Shown here: in pieces, positions 41,028 through 50,311 of the stretch
Numbering within the stretch: position 1 is the first letter of the stretch
Layout of the letters: each line of letters begins with the position of its first letter
From: Mycolicibacterium peregrinum
Lineage (GTDB): Bacteria; Actinomycetota; Actinomycetes; Mycobacteriales; Mycobacteriaceae
NCBI RefSeq assembly: GCF_001665785.1
Contig: NZ_LZSO01000008.1
Location: forward strand, 372,001 to 436,000
Length of the DNA: 64,000 bases
Direction of reading: 5' to 3'
Notes under the pieces: generated by a model
What the model was told of the DNA's origin: nothing
Database searches by the model: none
Seen by the model: the letters and a program-made list of their open reading frames with translations, nothing else
Position numbers and translations under genes: made by a program

Positions 41028-41849
41028 ATGACGGTCGCTGACAGTGTCGGAACCGAGGCTGTTCTCTACGAGGTGACGGGTGCCGGCGTTGCTGTCATTA
41101 CGCTGAACCGCCCCGATCGGCTGAACTCCTGGGGCGCGGACATCTCGGCCGGCGTCTACGCGAGTTTCGATCGCGCCGAAGCCGATCCGGCGGTCCGGGT
41201 GATCGTGCTGACCGGGAGCGGCCGCGGGTTCTGCGCGGGCGCCTACATGGGTGCCATGCAGGACCTGGGCGCCAGCATCAACGAAGACACCGATGTCAGC
41301 AAGATCGTCGGCGAACGTCACCCGCATTTCCTGACCGAACTGCGCAAGCCCGTCATCGCCGCCATCAACGGGGCGTGCGTCGGCATCGGGCTCACGCACG
41401 CGTTGATGTGCGATGTCCGGTTCGCCGCTGCCGGAGCGAAATTCGCCACGGCGTTTCCCCGTCGCGGGCTGATCGGCGAGTACGGCATCACCTGGATCCT
41501 GCCGAGGCTGGCGGGCTGGGGTGCGTCGGCGGACCTGCTGCTGAGCGGACGCACCTTCTTCGCCGAGGAAGCCGTCGCGCTCGGTCTGGTGAAAGAGGTT
41601 GTGGCGCCGGAAGATCTGTTGAGCCGTGCGCTGGAGTACGCCGAAGATCTGGCTCGTAACTGTTCACCGGCCTCGATGGCTGTCATCAAACGTCAGCTCT
41701 ACGGCGACGCCCACGACGACGTGCGCGATGTCAGCGTCCGCGCCGAAACCTTGATGCACGAATCCATGGTGCGGCCCGATCTCATCGAAGGCATCACCGC
41801 GTTCTTCGAGAAACGACCCCCGAACTTCCCGCCGCTGAAAGAAGGTTGA
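41028..41849 (+). CDS. Enoyl-CoA hydratase/isomerase-family (crotonase) protein
   Basis: This 273-aa crotonase has ITLNRPDRLNSWG, GFCAGAYMGAM (Tyr replacing the usual Asp after CAGA), GACVGIGLTHALMCDV (His in place of the first Glu) and TAFPRRGLIGEYGITWILPRLAG. The last block resembles the LPRL-G isomerase-like group. Classical hydratase residues are absent, so its chemistry is open. ATG 41028 has GGGGAGG well placed, and the amidohydrolase start follows four bases after its stop. Confidence 0.88.
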   Translation: MTVADSVGTEAVLYEVTGAGVAVITLNRPDRLNSWGADISAGVYASFDRAEADPAVRVIVLTGSGRGFCAGAYMGAMQDLGASINEDTDVSKIVGERHPHFLTELRKPVIAAINGACVGIGLTHALMCDVRFAAAGAKFATAFPRRGLIGEYGITWILPRLAGWGASADLLLSGRTFFAEEAVALGLVKEVVAPEDLLSRALEYAEDLARNCSPASMAVIKRQLYGDAHDDVRDVSVRAETLMHESMVRPDLIEGITAFFEKRPPNFPPLKEG

Positions 41850-41853
41850 TGAC

Positions 41854-43101
41854 ATGACCGACACCCCAGAGCGTCTGCCCTACCTGGCCGTCGATGTCGA
41901 CAACCACTACTACGAGCCGGTAGACGCCTTCACCCGGCACCTGCCCAAGGAGTTCCGGAGCCGTGGAGTGCAGATGGTGCAGGACGGCAAGCGGACCCTG
42001 GCCGTGATGGGCGGAACCGTCAACCACTTCATCCCCAACCCGACCTTCGACCCGATCATCGAACCGGGCTGCCTGGATCTGCTGTTCCGGGGAGAGATCC
42101 CCGAGGGCGTCGACCCCGCCTCCCTGATGAAGGTCGACCGGCTCTCCGAACACCCCGAGTATCAGAATCGCGATGCCCGGGTGAAGGTGCTGGACCGGCA
42201 GCGCCTCGAAACCGTGTTCATGCTGCCGACTTTCGCCTGCGGTGTGGAGGAGGGGCTCAAGCACGACATCGAGGCCACCATGGCCTCGGTGCACGCCTTC
42301 AACCTGTGGCTGGATGAGGACTGGGGCTTCGATCGGCCTGACGGCCGCTTCGTATCGGCACCCATCATCTCGCTCGCCGACCCCGAAAAGGCGGTCGAGG
42401 AGGTCGAGTTCGTGATCGGCCGGGGCGCCAAGCTGGTGTGTGTGCGTCCGGCCCCGGTGCCGGGTGCGGTCAGGCCGCGCTCCCTCGGTGATCCGTTGCA
42501 CGATCCGGTGTGGGCCCGGTTGGCCGAGGCCGGCGTCGCGGTGGTGTTCCACCTGTCGGACTCCGGATACATGGCGGTCCCGGCGTTGTGGGGCGGCAGC
42601 GGGGTGTTCAAGGGATTCGGCAAGCGTGATCCGCTCGACATGGTGATCATGGACGACCGCGCCATCCACGACACCATGGCCTCGATGATCGTGCACCAGG
42701 TCTTCACCCGGCATCCCAAGCTCAAGGTGTGCAGCATCGAGAACGGCTCCTACTTCGTCTACCGGCTGATCAAGCGGCTGAAGAAGGCCGCCAACAATGC
42801 GCCGTACCACTTCAAGGAGGATCCGGTCGAGCAGTTGCGCAACAACGTCTGGATCGCGCCGTACTACGAGGACGACGTGAAGCTGCTCGCCGACACCATC
42901 GGCGTCGACAAGATCCTGTTCGGCTCGGACTGGCCGCACGGCGAGGGTCTGGCCGACCCGACCACCTTCACCGCGGACATCCCGCAGTTCCCGGAGTTCA
43001 GTCTCGAAGACACCCGGAAGGTCATGCGCGACAACGCCCTCGAGCTCCTCGGCGACCCGACCCGGACTGCGCCCGGCGTCGCAGGCCTGGTGTCGGTCTA
43101 G
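41854..43101 (+). CDS. Amidohydrolase-family (COG2159) metal-dependent hydrolase/decarboxylase
   Basis: This 415-aa TIM barrel has DVDNHYYEP near the N-terminus (variant of the DxHxxE start), VVFHLSDSGY, the NGS segment CSIENGSYFVYRL and LFGSDWPHGEG with the metal-binding Asp. The family includes ACMSD and LigW-type decarboxylases and ring-opening hydrolases. The block HFIPNPTFDPIIEPG is shared in part with the protein at 51017. Tight spacing with crotonase and FadD places it in the CoA pathway. Confidence 0.9.
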   Translation: MTDTPERLPYLAVDVDNHYYEPVDAFTRHLPKEFRSRGVQMVQDGKRTLAVMGGTVNHFIPNPTFDPIIEPGCLDLLFRGEIPEGVDPASLMKVDRLSEHPEYQNRDARVKVLDRQRLETVFMLPTFACGVEEGLKHDIEATMASVHAFNLWLDEDWGFDRPDGRFVSAPIISLADPEKAVEEVEFVIGRGAKLVCVRPAPVPGAVRPRSLGDPLHDPVWARLAEAGVAVVFHLSDSGYMAVPALWGGSGVFKGFGKRDPLDMVIMDDRAIHDTMASMIVHQVFTRHPKLKVCSIENGSYFVYRLIKRLKKAANNAPYHFKEDPVEQLRNNVWIAPYYEDDVKLLADTIGVDKILFGSDWPHGEGLADPTTFTADIPQFPEFSLEDTRKVMRDNALELLGDPTRTAPGVAGLVSV

Positions 43102-43109
43102 CCGCCGCC

Positions 43110-44732
43110 ATGGCCGAATGGACGATCGGCGCCGTCATCGACGCGATTGCCGAGGCGGTACCCGACCGGGAGATGACGGTGTGCGGCACCCGCCGCACCA
43201 CCTTCGCGCAGGGAGCTGACCGGACCAGCCGGCTGGCCAACTTTCTGGCCTCGCGAGGTCTGGGCACACACCGCGAACGTGGGGACCTGAACCGCTGGGA
43301 ATGCGGCCAGGACGTGATCGCACTCGTCATGCACAACGACCTGTATCCCGAGATGGTGATCGGCTGCCTCAAGGCGCGCACGGTCCCGGTGAACGTCAAC
43401 TACTACTACTCGCCCGGCGAGGTGGCCGATCTGCTGGCGTACCTGAAGCCACGGGGGGTGATCTACCACCGCTCGCTGGGGGCGAAGTTCGCTTCTGCAC
43501 TGACGGATGAGGCGCTGCAGGCCGAATTGCTCATCTCGGTCGACGACGGTGAGGGTGCCGAGCTACCGGGTTCGGTCACGTTGGAAGACGCTCTGGCTCA
43601 GGGTGTTACCGACGCCGTGCCGCCGGGCTCCCCGGATGATCTGCTCATGGTCTGTACGGGCGGTACGACCGGCCGCCCCAAAGGGGTGATGTGGCGCCAG
43701 GGCGACATCTACGTGTCCTCGATGAACGGTGCCGACCACCAACAGGTGAGCGAGATCCACGACAAGGTGGTCAACACGGGCCCGCCATGGTTCGCGGTGT
43801 CACCGTTGATGCATGCCGCCGGGATGTGGACTGCGTTCTCCGGCCTGCTGTCCGGCCAGACCGTGGTGCTGCACGACACCAAGCCACGCTTCGACCCGCG
43901 CACCGTGCTCGAAACCGCGCAGCGGGAGAAGATCGGGCTGATGACGATGGTGGGCGACGCGTATGCCGCGCCGATCGTCGAGGAGCTGGGCCGGCGATCC
44001 TATGACCTGTCGTCGATGTTCGCGATCGGCACGGGTGGAGCGGCAACCAACCCGAAACATCAACGCGCACTGCTGGAACACATCCCGCAGATCACCATCA
44101 TCAACGGGTTCGGTTCTTCGGAGACCGGCAATATGGGATTCGGCCACACTCAACGCGAAACTCCCACCGCCGAAACCTTCCAACTGCGGGCCGGAGGTCT
44201 GGTCCTGGCCGACGACTACTCCCGGTTCCTGGATCCAGGGGACACCGAGGTGGGCTGGGTGGCGCGCAACGGCCGAATCCCGCTCGGCTACTTCAACGAC
44301 GAAGCGGCGACGGGGAAGACCTTCCCCGAGGTGGCCGGCGAACGTGTGGTGGTCTCGGGTGACCGCGCCTCACTCGATGCCGACGGCACCCTGCGCCTTC
44401 TGGGCCGGGATTCGTTGGTGGTCAACACCGGTGGGGAAAAGGTGTTCGTCGAGGAGATCGAGGAAGTCCTGCGCGCCCACCCCCTGGTCGTCGATGCGCT
44501 GGCGGTGGGCCGGCCCAGTGAGCGGTGGGGTGACGAGATCGTGGCCCTGGTGGCCGTGCGCGACGCGGTCGACGCTGATGCCCTCCGGGAACACTGCGCC
44601 ACCCGGCTGGCCCGGTTCAAACTTCCCAAGGACGTGCTGTTCGTCGAGGAGATTCGCAGACTCGGCAACGGCAAGGCCGACTATCGCTGGGCCAAGGGCC
44701 TGGCCTCGGAACAGGCGGAGATCACGGCATGA
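43110..44732 (+). CDS. Acyl-CoA synthetase (FadD19/FadD3-like)
   Basis: This 540-aa ANL enzyme has VCTGGTTGRPKGVMWRQ (A3, with GG replacing SG), GFGSSETGNMG (A5), LLGRDSLVVNTGGEKVFVEEIEEVL (A8) and the C-terminal lysine in LGNGKADYRWA. The CTGGTTG.PKGV.WRQ block and length resemble the mycobacterial steroid side-chain CoA ligase group (FadD19 type). This suggests a bulky polycyclic or branched acid; the substrate is inference. It ends with an ATGA overlap into the next amidohydrolase. Confidence 0.92.
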   Translation: MAEWTIGAVIDAIAEAVPDREMTVCGTRRTTFAQGADRTSRLANFLASRGLGTHRERGDLNRWECGQDVIALVMHNDLYPEMVIGCLKARTVPVNVNYYYSPGEVADLLAYLKPRGVIYHRSLGAKFASALTDEALQAELLISVDDGEGAELPGSVTLEDALAQGVTDAVPPGSPDDLLMVCTGGTTGRPKGVMWRQGDIYVSSMNGADHQQVSEIHDKVVNTGPPWFAVSPLMHAAGMWTAFSGLLSGQTVVLHDTKPRFDPRTVLETAQREKIGLMTMVGDAYAAPIVEELGRRSYDLSSMFAIGTGGAATNPKHQRALLEHIPQITIINGFGSSETGNMGFGHTQRETPTAETFQLRAGGLVLADDYSRFLDPGDTEVGWVARNGRIPLGYFNDEAATGKTFPEVAGERVVVSGDRASLDADGTLRLLGRDSLVVNTGGEKVFVEEIEEVLRAHPLVVDALAVGRPSERWGDEIVALVAVRDAVDADALREHCATRLARFKLPKDVLFVEEIRRLGNGKADYRWAKGLASEQAEITA

Positions 44733-45568
44733 CACGCACAGAGAATCGGGTGATCGACTGTCTGGCCAACGTGCATTTCGGCGAGACGGAGAACCAACCC
44801 ACCTTCATGAAGAAGGTGCGCGACGATTACTTCAAGGGCCCGCAGTCGATGTACGACCCCATCGACCTGTCGGAGCTGCTCGACGAGATGGACACCCACG
44901 GTGTGCAGAAGGCGATCCTGATGGATTCGCTGGCCAAACCGTCGGTGACGGGGCGGAAGTTCGTCGAGGCGCATCCGGACCGCTTCGCGCTGGCGATGGG
45001 CGGGGTCAACCTGTTGCGTCCCATCCCGTCGCTGCGTGAACTCGCAGCCGTCGCAGCCGACCTTCCGGTCGCCTATACCGTTGTCGGACCCAGCTTCTGG
45101 GGAGACGGGCAGTATCCACCGAGCGATGCCGTGTACTACCCGCTCTACACCAAATGCGCCGAGATGGAACTGCCGCTGTGCGTCAACACCGGCATTCCCG
45201 GCCCGCCGATTCCGGGCGAGGTGCAGAATCCCATCCACCTCGACCGCGTGTGTGTTCGGTTCCCGGAGTTGAAGCTGTGCATGATCCACGGCGCAGATCC
45301 GTGGTGGGACATCGCGATCCGGATGCTGATCAAATATCAGAACCTGCGGTTGATGACGTCGGCCTGGTCACCCAAGCGGTTGCCGGAGTCCCTGCTGCAC
45401 TTCATGCGGACCCGCGGCAAGAACAAGATCATCTTCGCCTCGGATTTCCCGGTGTTGCGCATGCGGCGCGTCGTGCCCGAGGCGCTGGCGCTCGACCTGC
45501 CTGCCGATGTGCTGGACAACTACCTCTACAACAATGCCGCGGAGTTCTTCTTCGGCAGAGACGACTAG
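44729..45568 (+). CDS. Amidohydrolase-family (COG2159) protein
   Basis: This 279-aa amidohydrolase_2-type barrel is shorter than the one at 41854. It begins VIDCLANVHFGE (N-V-H at the metal-binding start), has LPLCVNTGIPGPP, LCMIHGADPWWD, and ends IIFASDFPVLRM with the conserved Asp. Not all canonical metal ligands are visible, so it may be a hydratase or decarboxylase variant. It is translationally coupled to the FadD by ATGA, and 33 bp separate it from the acyl-CoA dehydrogenase pair. Confidence 0.85.
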   Translation: MTRTENRVIDCLANVHFGETENQPTFMKKVRDDYFKGPQSMYDPIDLSELLDEMDTHGVQKAILMDSLAKPSVTGRKFVEAHPDRFALAMGGVNLLRPIPSLRELAAVAADLPVAYTVVGPSFWGDGQYPPSDAVYYPLYTKCAEMELPLCVNTGIPGPPIPGEVQNPIHLDRVCVRFPELKLCMIHGADPWWDIAIRMLIKYQNLRLMTSAWSPKRLPESLLHFMRTRGKNKIIFASDFPVLRMRRVVPEALALDLPADVLDNYLYNNAAEFFFGRDD

Positions 45569-45601
45569 GACGCCCTCGGCGAAGCCGAGAAAGGAGCACT
45601 G

Positions 45602-46645
45602 ATGGACCGCTACGAACTGCGCAGGCTGGATTACAGCCTGACCGAGGACCACGTCGACCTGCAGACCGCGTACCGGCAGTTCTTCAAGACGCACTCCGAC
45701 ATCGAGGCCGTGCGTGCGGCCGAACCTTCGGGTTTCGACAAGAGTCTGTGGGAACGGCTGTGCGCCATGGGCGCCACGACGATGGCACTCCCGGAATCCG
45801 TCGGCGGTGACGGAGCAACCCTGGTGGACCTGACCCTGGTGGCAGAGGAACTTGGCCGCTCGTTGGCGCCCGTGCCGTGGATCGACCATGTTGTCGCGGC
45901 ACGGTTGCTGGCCCGGCTGGGAGCATGCGAGTCCGAAGAAATCGTGCAGGGCACGCAGATCGTTGGACTCGATCCCCAGCAGGTGGCACCCACCGGCGCC
46001 CGGCTCATCCCGATCGGATCGATCGCCGACCACATCGTCGTCCGCGACGGACAGGATGTCGTGAAGCTGGAATTCTCCACGCGGCCTGCCCGGGTCGACA
46101 ACATCGGCAAGCTGCCGATGGCGTGGGTGGATCCAGCCGCCGCGGACACCCGGATTGTGCTGGCCAGTGGTGCCGATGCCCTGGCGGACTATCAACGGGC
46201 GCTCGATGAATGGCGTCTTCTGACCGCGGCGGCGCTGGTGGGTCTGGTCGAGGAGACCATGACGATCGCCGCCGAGTTCGCCAAGTCTCGGTACACCCTC
46301 GGGGTGCCGATCGGGACGCTGCAAGGCATTTCACATCCGTTGGCCAACATCGCGATCACGGTTCAGAGCGGGCGTGGGCTGGTGCGTCGGGCGGCGTGGT
46401 TCCTCGACAACGAGCCGGACGAGCGGCCGGAGCTCGCTCCTTCCGCATTCGTCTTCATGGCCGAGGAGGCCGCCAAGGCCGCCACCATGGCGGTGCATGT
46501 GCAGGGTGGGCTTGGAGTGTCGGCGGAGGCGGCGGCCACCGCGTACCTGGTGCGGGCGCGCGGTTGGGCGCTGGCAGGTGGTGACCCGGGTGCCACCGCA
46601 GTGCACATTGCTCAGATCGTCGCGGCTCGTGAAAGCAAGGTTTAG
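45602..46645 (+). CDS. Acyl-CoA dehydrogenase, non-catalytic-type subunit (FadE)
   Basis: This 347-aa protein has the acyl-CoA dehydrogenase fold (MALPESVGGDGATLVDL, FAKSRYTLGVPIGTLQGISHPLA, VHVQGGLGVSAEA). However, it lacks a clear catalytic glutamate at the usual C-terminal position and has shortened middle strands. Such partners pair with a catalytic subunit in the alpha2-beta2 dehydrogenases known from mycobacterial steroid side-chain degradation. The next FadE starts three bases after its stop, matching that arrangement. AAAGGAG precedes the ATG. Confidence 0.88.
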   Translation: MDRYELRRLDYSLTEDHVDLQTAYRQFFKTHSDIEAVRAAEPSGFDKSLWERLCAMGATTMALPESVGGDGATLVDLTLVAEELGRSLAPVPWIDHVVAARLLARLGACESEEIVQGTQIVGLDPQQVAPTGARLIPIGSIADHIVVRDGQDVVKLEFSTRPARVDNIGKLPMAWVDPAAADTRIVLASGADALADYQRALDEWRLLTAAALVGLVEETMTIAAEFAKSRYTLGVPIGTLQGISHPLANIAITVQSGRGLVRRAAWFLDNEPDERPELAPSAFVFMAEEAAKAATMAVHVQGGLGVSAEAAATAYLVRARGWALAGGDPGATAVHIAQIVAARESKV

Positions 46646-46647
46646 AT

Positions 46648-47823
46648 ATGGATTTCTCAACAGTCGAACTGTCCCCTGAGGACGAGGCATTCCGCTCCGA
46701 GGTTCGCGAGTTCCTGTCCAGCATCGTGACCGAGGATGTCATCCGTCGCGACCGCGAGACCGGCGACAACTTCGACGAGGGTGTGCACCTGGCCCTCGGC
46801 TCGGCCGGTTATCTGGAGAAGGAATGGAAGACCGAGGCCGACGGTGGGTTCTCGCGGGTGCGCCGGCGGATCTGGGAGCTGGAGAAGCGTCGCGCCGAGG
46901 TGCCGTGGGTGACGTGGGGGACCACCGCGATGGTGGCCCGCTCCGTCGCGAAGTTCGCCTCCCCGGAGATCCGCGACGATGTGCTGCGCGGGGTGTTCGA
47001 CGGCACCGTGCGGCTGTGCCTGGGCTACACCGAACCCGAGGGTGGTTCCGACGTTGCAACGTGTAAGACCCGCGCCATCCGGGACGGCGATCAGTGGGTA
47101 ATCAACGGGTCCAAGATGTTCACCACCGGCGCGCACAACTGCCAGTACGTCTTTCTGATCACCAACACCGATCCGGACGCGCCGAAACACAAGAGCCTCA
47201 CCATGTTCCTGGTGCCCCTGGACTCCGACGGTATCGAGATCCAGGGCATCCGGACAGTCGACGGTGACCGCACGAACATCGTCTACTACTCCGATGTGCG
47301 GGTCGACGACAAGTACCGGCTCGGTGATGTGAACGGCGGCTGGACGGTGGTCCGGGAGCCGCTCGACGCGGAGCACGGGGCGGTCGCGGCCGCTGACGAC
47401 GGCCTGGCCGATGTCGCGATCATGATGCACCAGGCCGGATTCATGGCCGAGGCGGCCGACAACGTCGCCGCGCTGGTGGGTAGGTCCGGTGCCGTTGACG
47501 ACGGATCGGTGGCATATCGACTGGGCCGCAGCGTGGCTCGCCTGGAGGCGTCACTGTCGTCGCCGAGCATCTTCGGCCGGGTGGCGCTGGCACAGACGAT
47601 GCGCGATATCGCCCCGGATCTGATGGACATCGCGGGATCAGTGGCCGCACTGCCGATCGGGGCCGACGGGGGAGCCGACGACCGCAGTGAGTACGTGTAC
47701 CGGTTCGCGCCCTTGGTCGGCATCTACGGCGGCACGCTCGAGGTGTTCCGCAACATGATCGCCCAGCACGTGCTGGGTCTGGGCAAGCCGAATTACTCGG
47801 CGCCCAAGGCGAAGGCTTCCTGA
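46648..47823 (+). CDS. Acyl-CoA dehydrogenase, catalytic-type subunit (FadE)
   Basis: This 391-aa FadE has LGYTEPEGGSDVATCKTRA (FAD/substrate loop), WVINGSKMFTTGAHN, and IYGGTLEVFRNMIAQ, whose Glu matches the catalytic base. It directly follows the shorter FadE and probably forms a heterotetramer with it. It is the last gene of the plus-strand run; a palindromic element of family B lies between its stop and that of the converging transporter gene. Confidence 0.92.
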   Translation: MDFSTVELSPEDEAFRSEVREFLSSIVTEDVIRRDRETGDNFDEGVHLALGSAGYLEKEWKTEADGGFSRVRRRIWELEKRRAEVPWVTWGTTAMVARSVAKFASPEIRDDVLRGVFDGTVRLCLGYTEPEGGSDVATCKTRAIRDGDQWVINGSKMFTTGAHNCQYVFLITNTDPDAPKHKSLTMFLVPLDSDGIEIQGIRTVDGDRTNIVYYSDVRVDDKYRLGDVNGGWTVVREPLDAEHGAVAAADDGLADVAIMMHQAGFMAEAADNVAALVGRSGAVDDGSVAYRLGRSVARLEASLSSPSIFGRVALAQTMRDIAPDLMDIAGSVAALPIGADGGADDRSEYVYRFAPLVGIYGGTLEVFRNMIAQHVLGLGKPNYSAPKAKAS

Positions 47824-47838
47824 CTGGTCCAGCTTCAG

Positions 47839-47901
47839 CGCCGAAACGGCATTCCAGCAGGGCTTTACTCGCACTTTTCCTGCTGGAATACCGTTTCGGC
47901 G
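47839..47901. repeat. Palindromic element family B, copy 1
   Basis: Arms of 23 bp at 47839-47861 and 47879-47901 match at 22 positions, beginning CGCCGAAACGGCATTCC and ending GCAGG, around a 17-nt loop. A second copy lies at 56207-56269. It fills the gap between converging genes and would act as a bidirectional terminator. Confidence 0.82.
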
Positions 47902-47908
47902 GAGGGGA

Positions 47909-50209
47909 TCAGACCTCGGCCAACTGCTTGTTGAGCTGATCGCCCTCGATGTCGAGGTTGGGCAGGAAGCGCTCCAGCCGCTTGGGCAGCCACCAGGCCT
48001 TGTCGCCGAGCATCGACATCACGGCAGGCACGATCGCCATCCTCACCACGAAGGCATCGATCAGCACACCGAACGCGAGGGCGAAACCGATCTGCTTGAT
48101 CATGGGATCGCCGTTGAACACGAACCCGGCGAACACCGCCATCATGATCACCGCGGCGGCCACCACGACCCGGCTGGCCTGGGTGAACCCGTGTGTCACC
48201 GCGTCGTCGCCGCGATGCCCGTGCACATGGGCCTCCTTCATCGACGACACCAGGAACACTTGGTAGTCCATCGCAAGACCGTAGAGCACCCCGATCACGA
48301 TGATCGGGAGCAGGCTCAGGATCGGCCCCGTCGCGCTCAAGCCGAACAGCTGTTGGAACCAACCCCATTGGAACAATGCGGTGGTGGCCCCGAACGTGGC
48401 CAGCACGCTGAGCAGGAATCCGACGGTGGCCTTGACGGGTATCGCGATCGACCGGAACACGACCAGCAGCACCAGCAATGACAGGCCGACGACCACGCCG
48501 ATGTAGAGCGGCACGGCTTCGGCGAGGCGATCGGTGGTGTCGACGCCCATCGCGGTGATACCGGTGACGCCGAGGTCGACGTTGTGCAGTTCGCTCAGCG
48601 GGCCGGCGTGCGCGCGGATGTCGCGGACCAGTTGGGCGGTCGCATCATCGGTTGGCCCGGTGCGGGGGACCACCGAGAACAGCGCGAATTCCTCGTTGTC
48701 GCTGACCTTTTGCAGACTGACCGATTCGACGCCGCTCAGTCGGCGCAGGTCGTTGTTGGTGTCCACGAGGTCGGCGATGGTGAGCTTGCCATTGGCCGCT
48801 GCGGGCTCGGCCACTACGACCAGCGGCCCGTTGTAGCCCTCGCCGTAGTGAGTCGAGACCAGGTCATAGCTCTCGCGCTGAGGGGTGCCCTGGTTGTAGC
48901 TGGAACCGGCCGGCAGACCCATCGACATGTTGAGGGCCGGCAGTGCGAGCAGCGCGGCGATCACCACACCCCCGACGGCGACGGGCACACGGTGCCGCAG
49001 GACCGCACCGACCCAGGCGGTCGCGAAACGGTGATTGGTGCTCTCCTCGGCGGTCTGCGCGCGCCGGGTCTTGTCCGAGCAGATGCGCTCGCCGACCAGA
49101 CCGAGCAGGGCGGGCAACAGCGTGAGCGCTGCGATCACGGCAACAACCACAGTGGCCGCGGCGGCCAACGCCATCGGGGTGAGCAGCGAGATGCCGACCA
49201 CGGTCAGCGCCACCAGCGCGATCACCACCGTCGTTCCCGCGAAAATGACTGCGCTACCGGCAGTTCCGAGCGCCCGCCCGGCTGCCTCGCCGGCACTGAG
49301 ACCCTGGTCGATGATCAGCCGCCGCTGTCGGTTGACGATGAACATCGCGTAGTCGATGCCGACGGCCAGGCCGAGCATCAATGCCAGCACGGCCGTCATC
49401 GACTGCATGTTGACCAGGTGCGAGAACAGGAAAGTTCCGCCGACACCCACGGCCACCGAGCTCAGCGCGGTGGCCAGTGGCAGGCCTGCCGCAACCAGCG
49501 AGCCGAGGGTGACAACCAGGACTAGGGCGGCGACGGCCAGACCGATGACCTCACCGGCACCGACGATCTCGGGCATCTCGACCATGCTTGCCGAGGGCAG
49601 TACGTCGATCCCTGTGCCCGAGACCGCATCGCGCGCAGCGGTCACTGTGTGCTCGACGGTGCCCGACGGTAGTTCCGCGGTCTGCTTGTCGAATTGGAAC
49701 TGGTACAGGGCCGCAATGCCGTCAGCAGACACCAGCACGCCGGGCACGGGCTGACCGTGGACCATCATCGGGTGCGGGACGTCAGGTCCGGCCACAGCCG
49801 GCACCTCGGACCGTGCGATGGCCGCCGAGGCGGTCAAGGTGGGGCTCGCCGGCCCCTTGGTCATCTCGGCCTGGGCCAGTGCGCGGGAGTCGAGCACGTG
49901 CTCGGACCGTGAAATGGAATCGACAGCCCGCAGCACCGCGGCGCTGTTGTCGCCGTCGTCGATGCGCTGGCCCGCCGGGACGGCAAAGGCGATGAGCCCC
50001 TGTCCGCCCGAGGATTCGGGCATGCGTTGCGCCAGGTCGTCGATGACTTCCTGGGCAGGTGTGCCGTTGATGCGCATCTCGTTCGAGATCTTCGGTGGAT
50101 TGGTCACGAGCAGTCCCGCCACCACGGCGATCAGGGCAAGCCAGCCGCCGATCACGAGCCATGGACGACCGAACGCAAAGCGCCCCAGCCGGTACAGGTA
50201 GGTGGACAT
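47909..50209 (-). CDS. MMPL/RND-family transporter
   Basis: This 766-aa integral membrane protein has two related halves. The N-terminal helix near 15-35 is followed by a large extracytoplasmic loop and a bundle of helices with GLAVGIDYAMFIVNRQR; the second half repeats this with GVLYGLAMDYQVFLVSSMKEA. The Asp-Tyr pairs are the proton-relay signature of MmpL proteins. It is shorter than canonical lipid exporters such as MmpL3, so it may move a small hydrophobic compound. The divergent TetR gene suggests ligand-controlled export or uptake. Confidence 0.92.
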   Translation of the reverse strand: MSTYLYRLGRFAFGRPWLVIGGWLALIAVVAGLLVTNPPKISNEMRINGTPAQEVIDDLAQRMPESSGGQGLIAFAVPAGQRIDDGDNSAAVLRAVDSISRSEHVLDSRALAQAEMTKGPASPTLTASAAIARSEVPAVAGPDVPHPMMVHGQPVPGVLVSADGIAALYQFQFDKQTAELPSGTVEHTVTAARDAVSGTGIDVLPSASMVEMPEIVGAGEVIGLAVAALVLVVTLGSLVAAGLPLATALSSVAVGVGGTFLFSHLVNMQSMTAVLALMLGLAVGIDYAMFIVNRQRRLIIDQGLSAGEAAGRALGTAGSAVIFAGTTVVIALVALTVVGISLLTPMALAAAATVVVAVIAALTLLPALLGLVGERICSDKTRRAQTAEESTNHRFATAWVGAVLRHRVPVAVGGVVIAALLALPALNMSMGLPAGSSYNQGTPQRESYDLVSTHYGEGYNGPLVVVAEPAAANGKLTIADLVDTNNDLRRLSGVESVSLQKVSDNEEFALFSVVPRTGPTDDATAQLVRDIRAHAGPLSELHNVDLGVTGITAMGVDTTDRLAEAVPLYIGVVVGLSLLVLLVVFRSIAIPVKATVGFLLSVLATFGATTALFQWGWFQQLFGLSATGPILSLLPIIVIGVLYGLAMDYQVFLVSSMKEAHVHGHRGDDAVTHGFTQASRVVVAAAVIMMAVFAGFVFNGDPMIKQIGFALAFGVLIDAFVVRMAIVPAVMSMLGDKAWWLPKRLERFLPNLDIEGDQLNKQLAEV

Positions 50210-50214
50210 ATAAG

Positions 50215-50230
50215 TGAGAGTAGGCTCTCA
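50215..50230. promoter_or_regulatory. TetR operator palindrome upstream of the transporter gene
   Basis: TGAGAG (50215-50220) and CTCTCA (50225-50230) form a perfect 6-bp inverted repeat with a 4-bp centre. It begins five bases upstream of the transporter start, so a bound repressor would block transcription or initiation. Confidence 0.6.
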
Positions 50231-50311
50231 ATACGGGAGTCAGCTATCGTTTGTTGCGAAGCCCATCCTCGGTGCACGAACATGACGTGCGCCACGTCCC
50301 CCGGATCGGAT

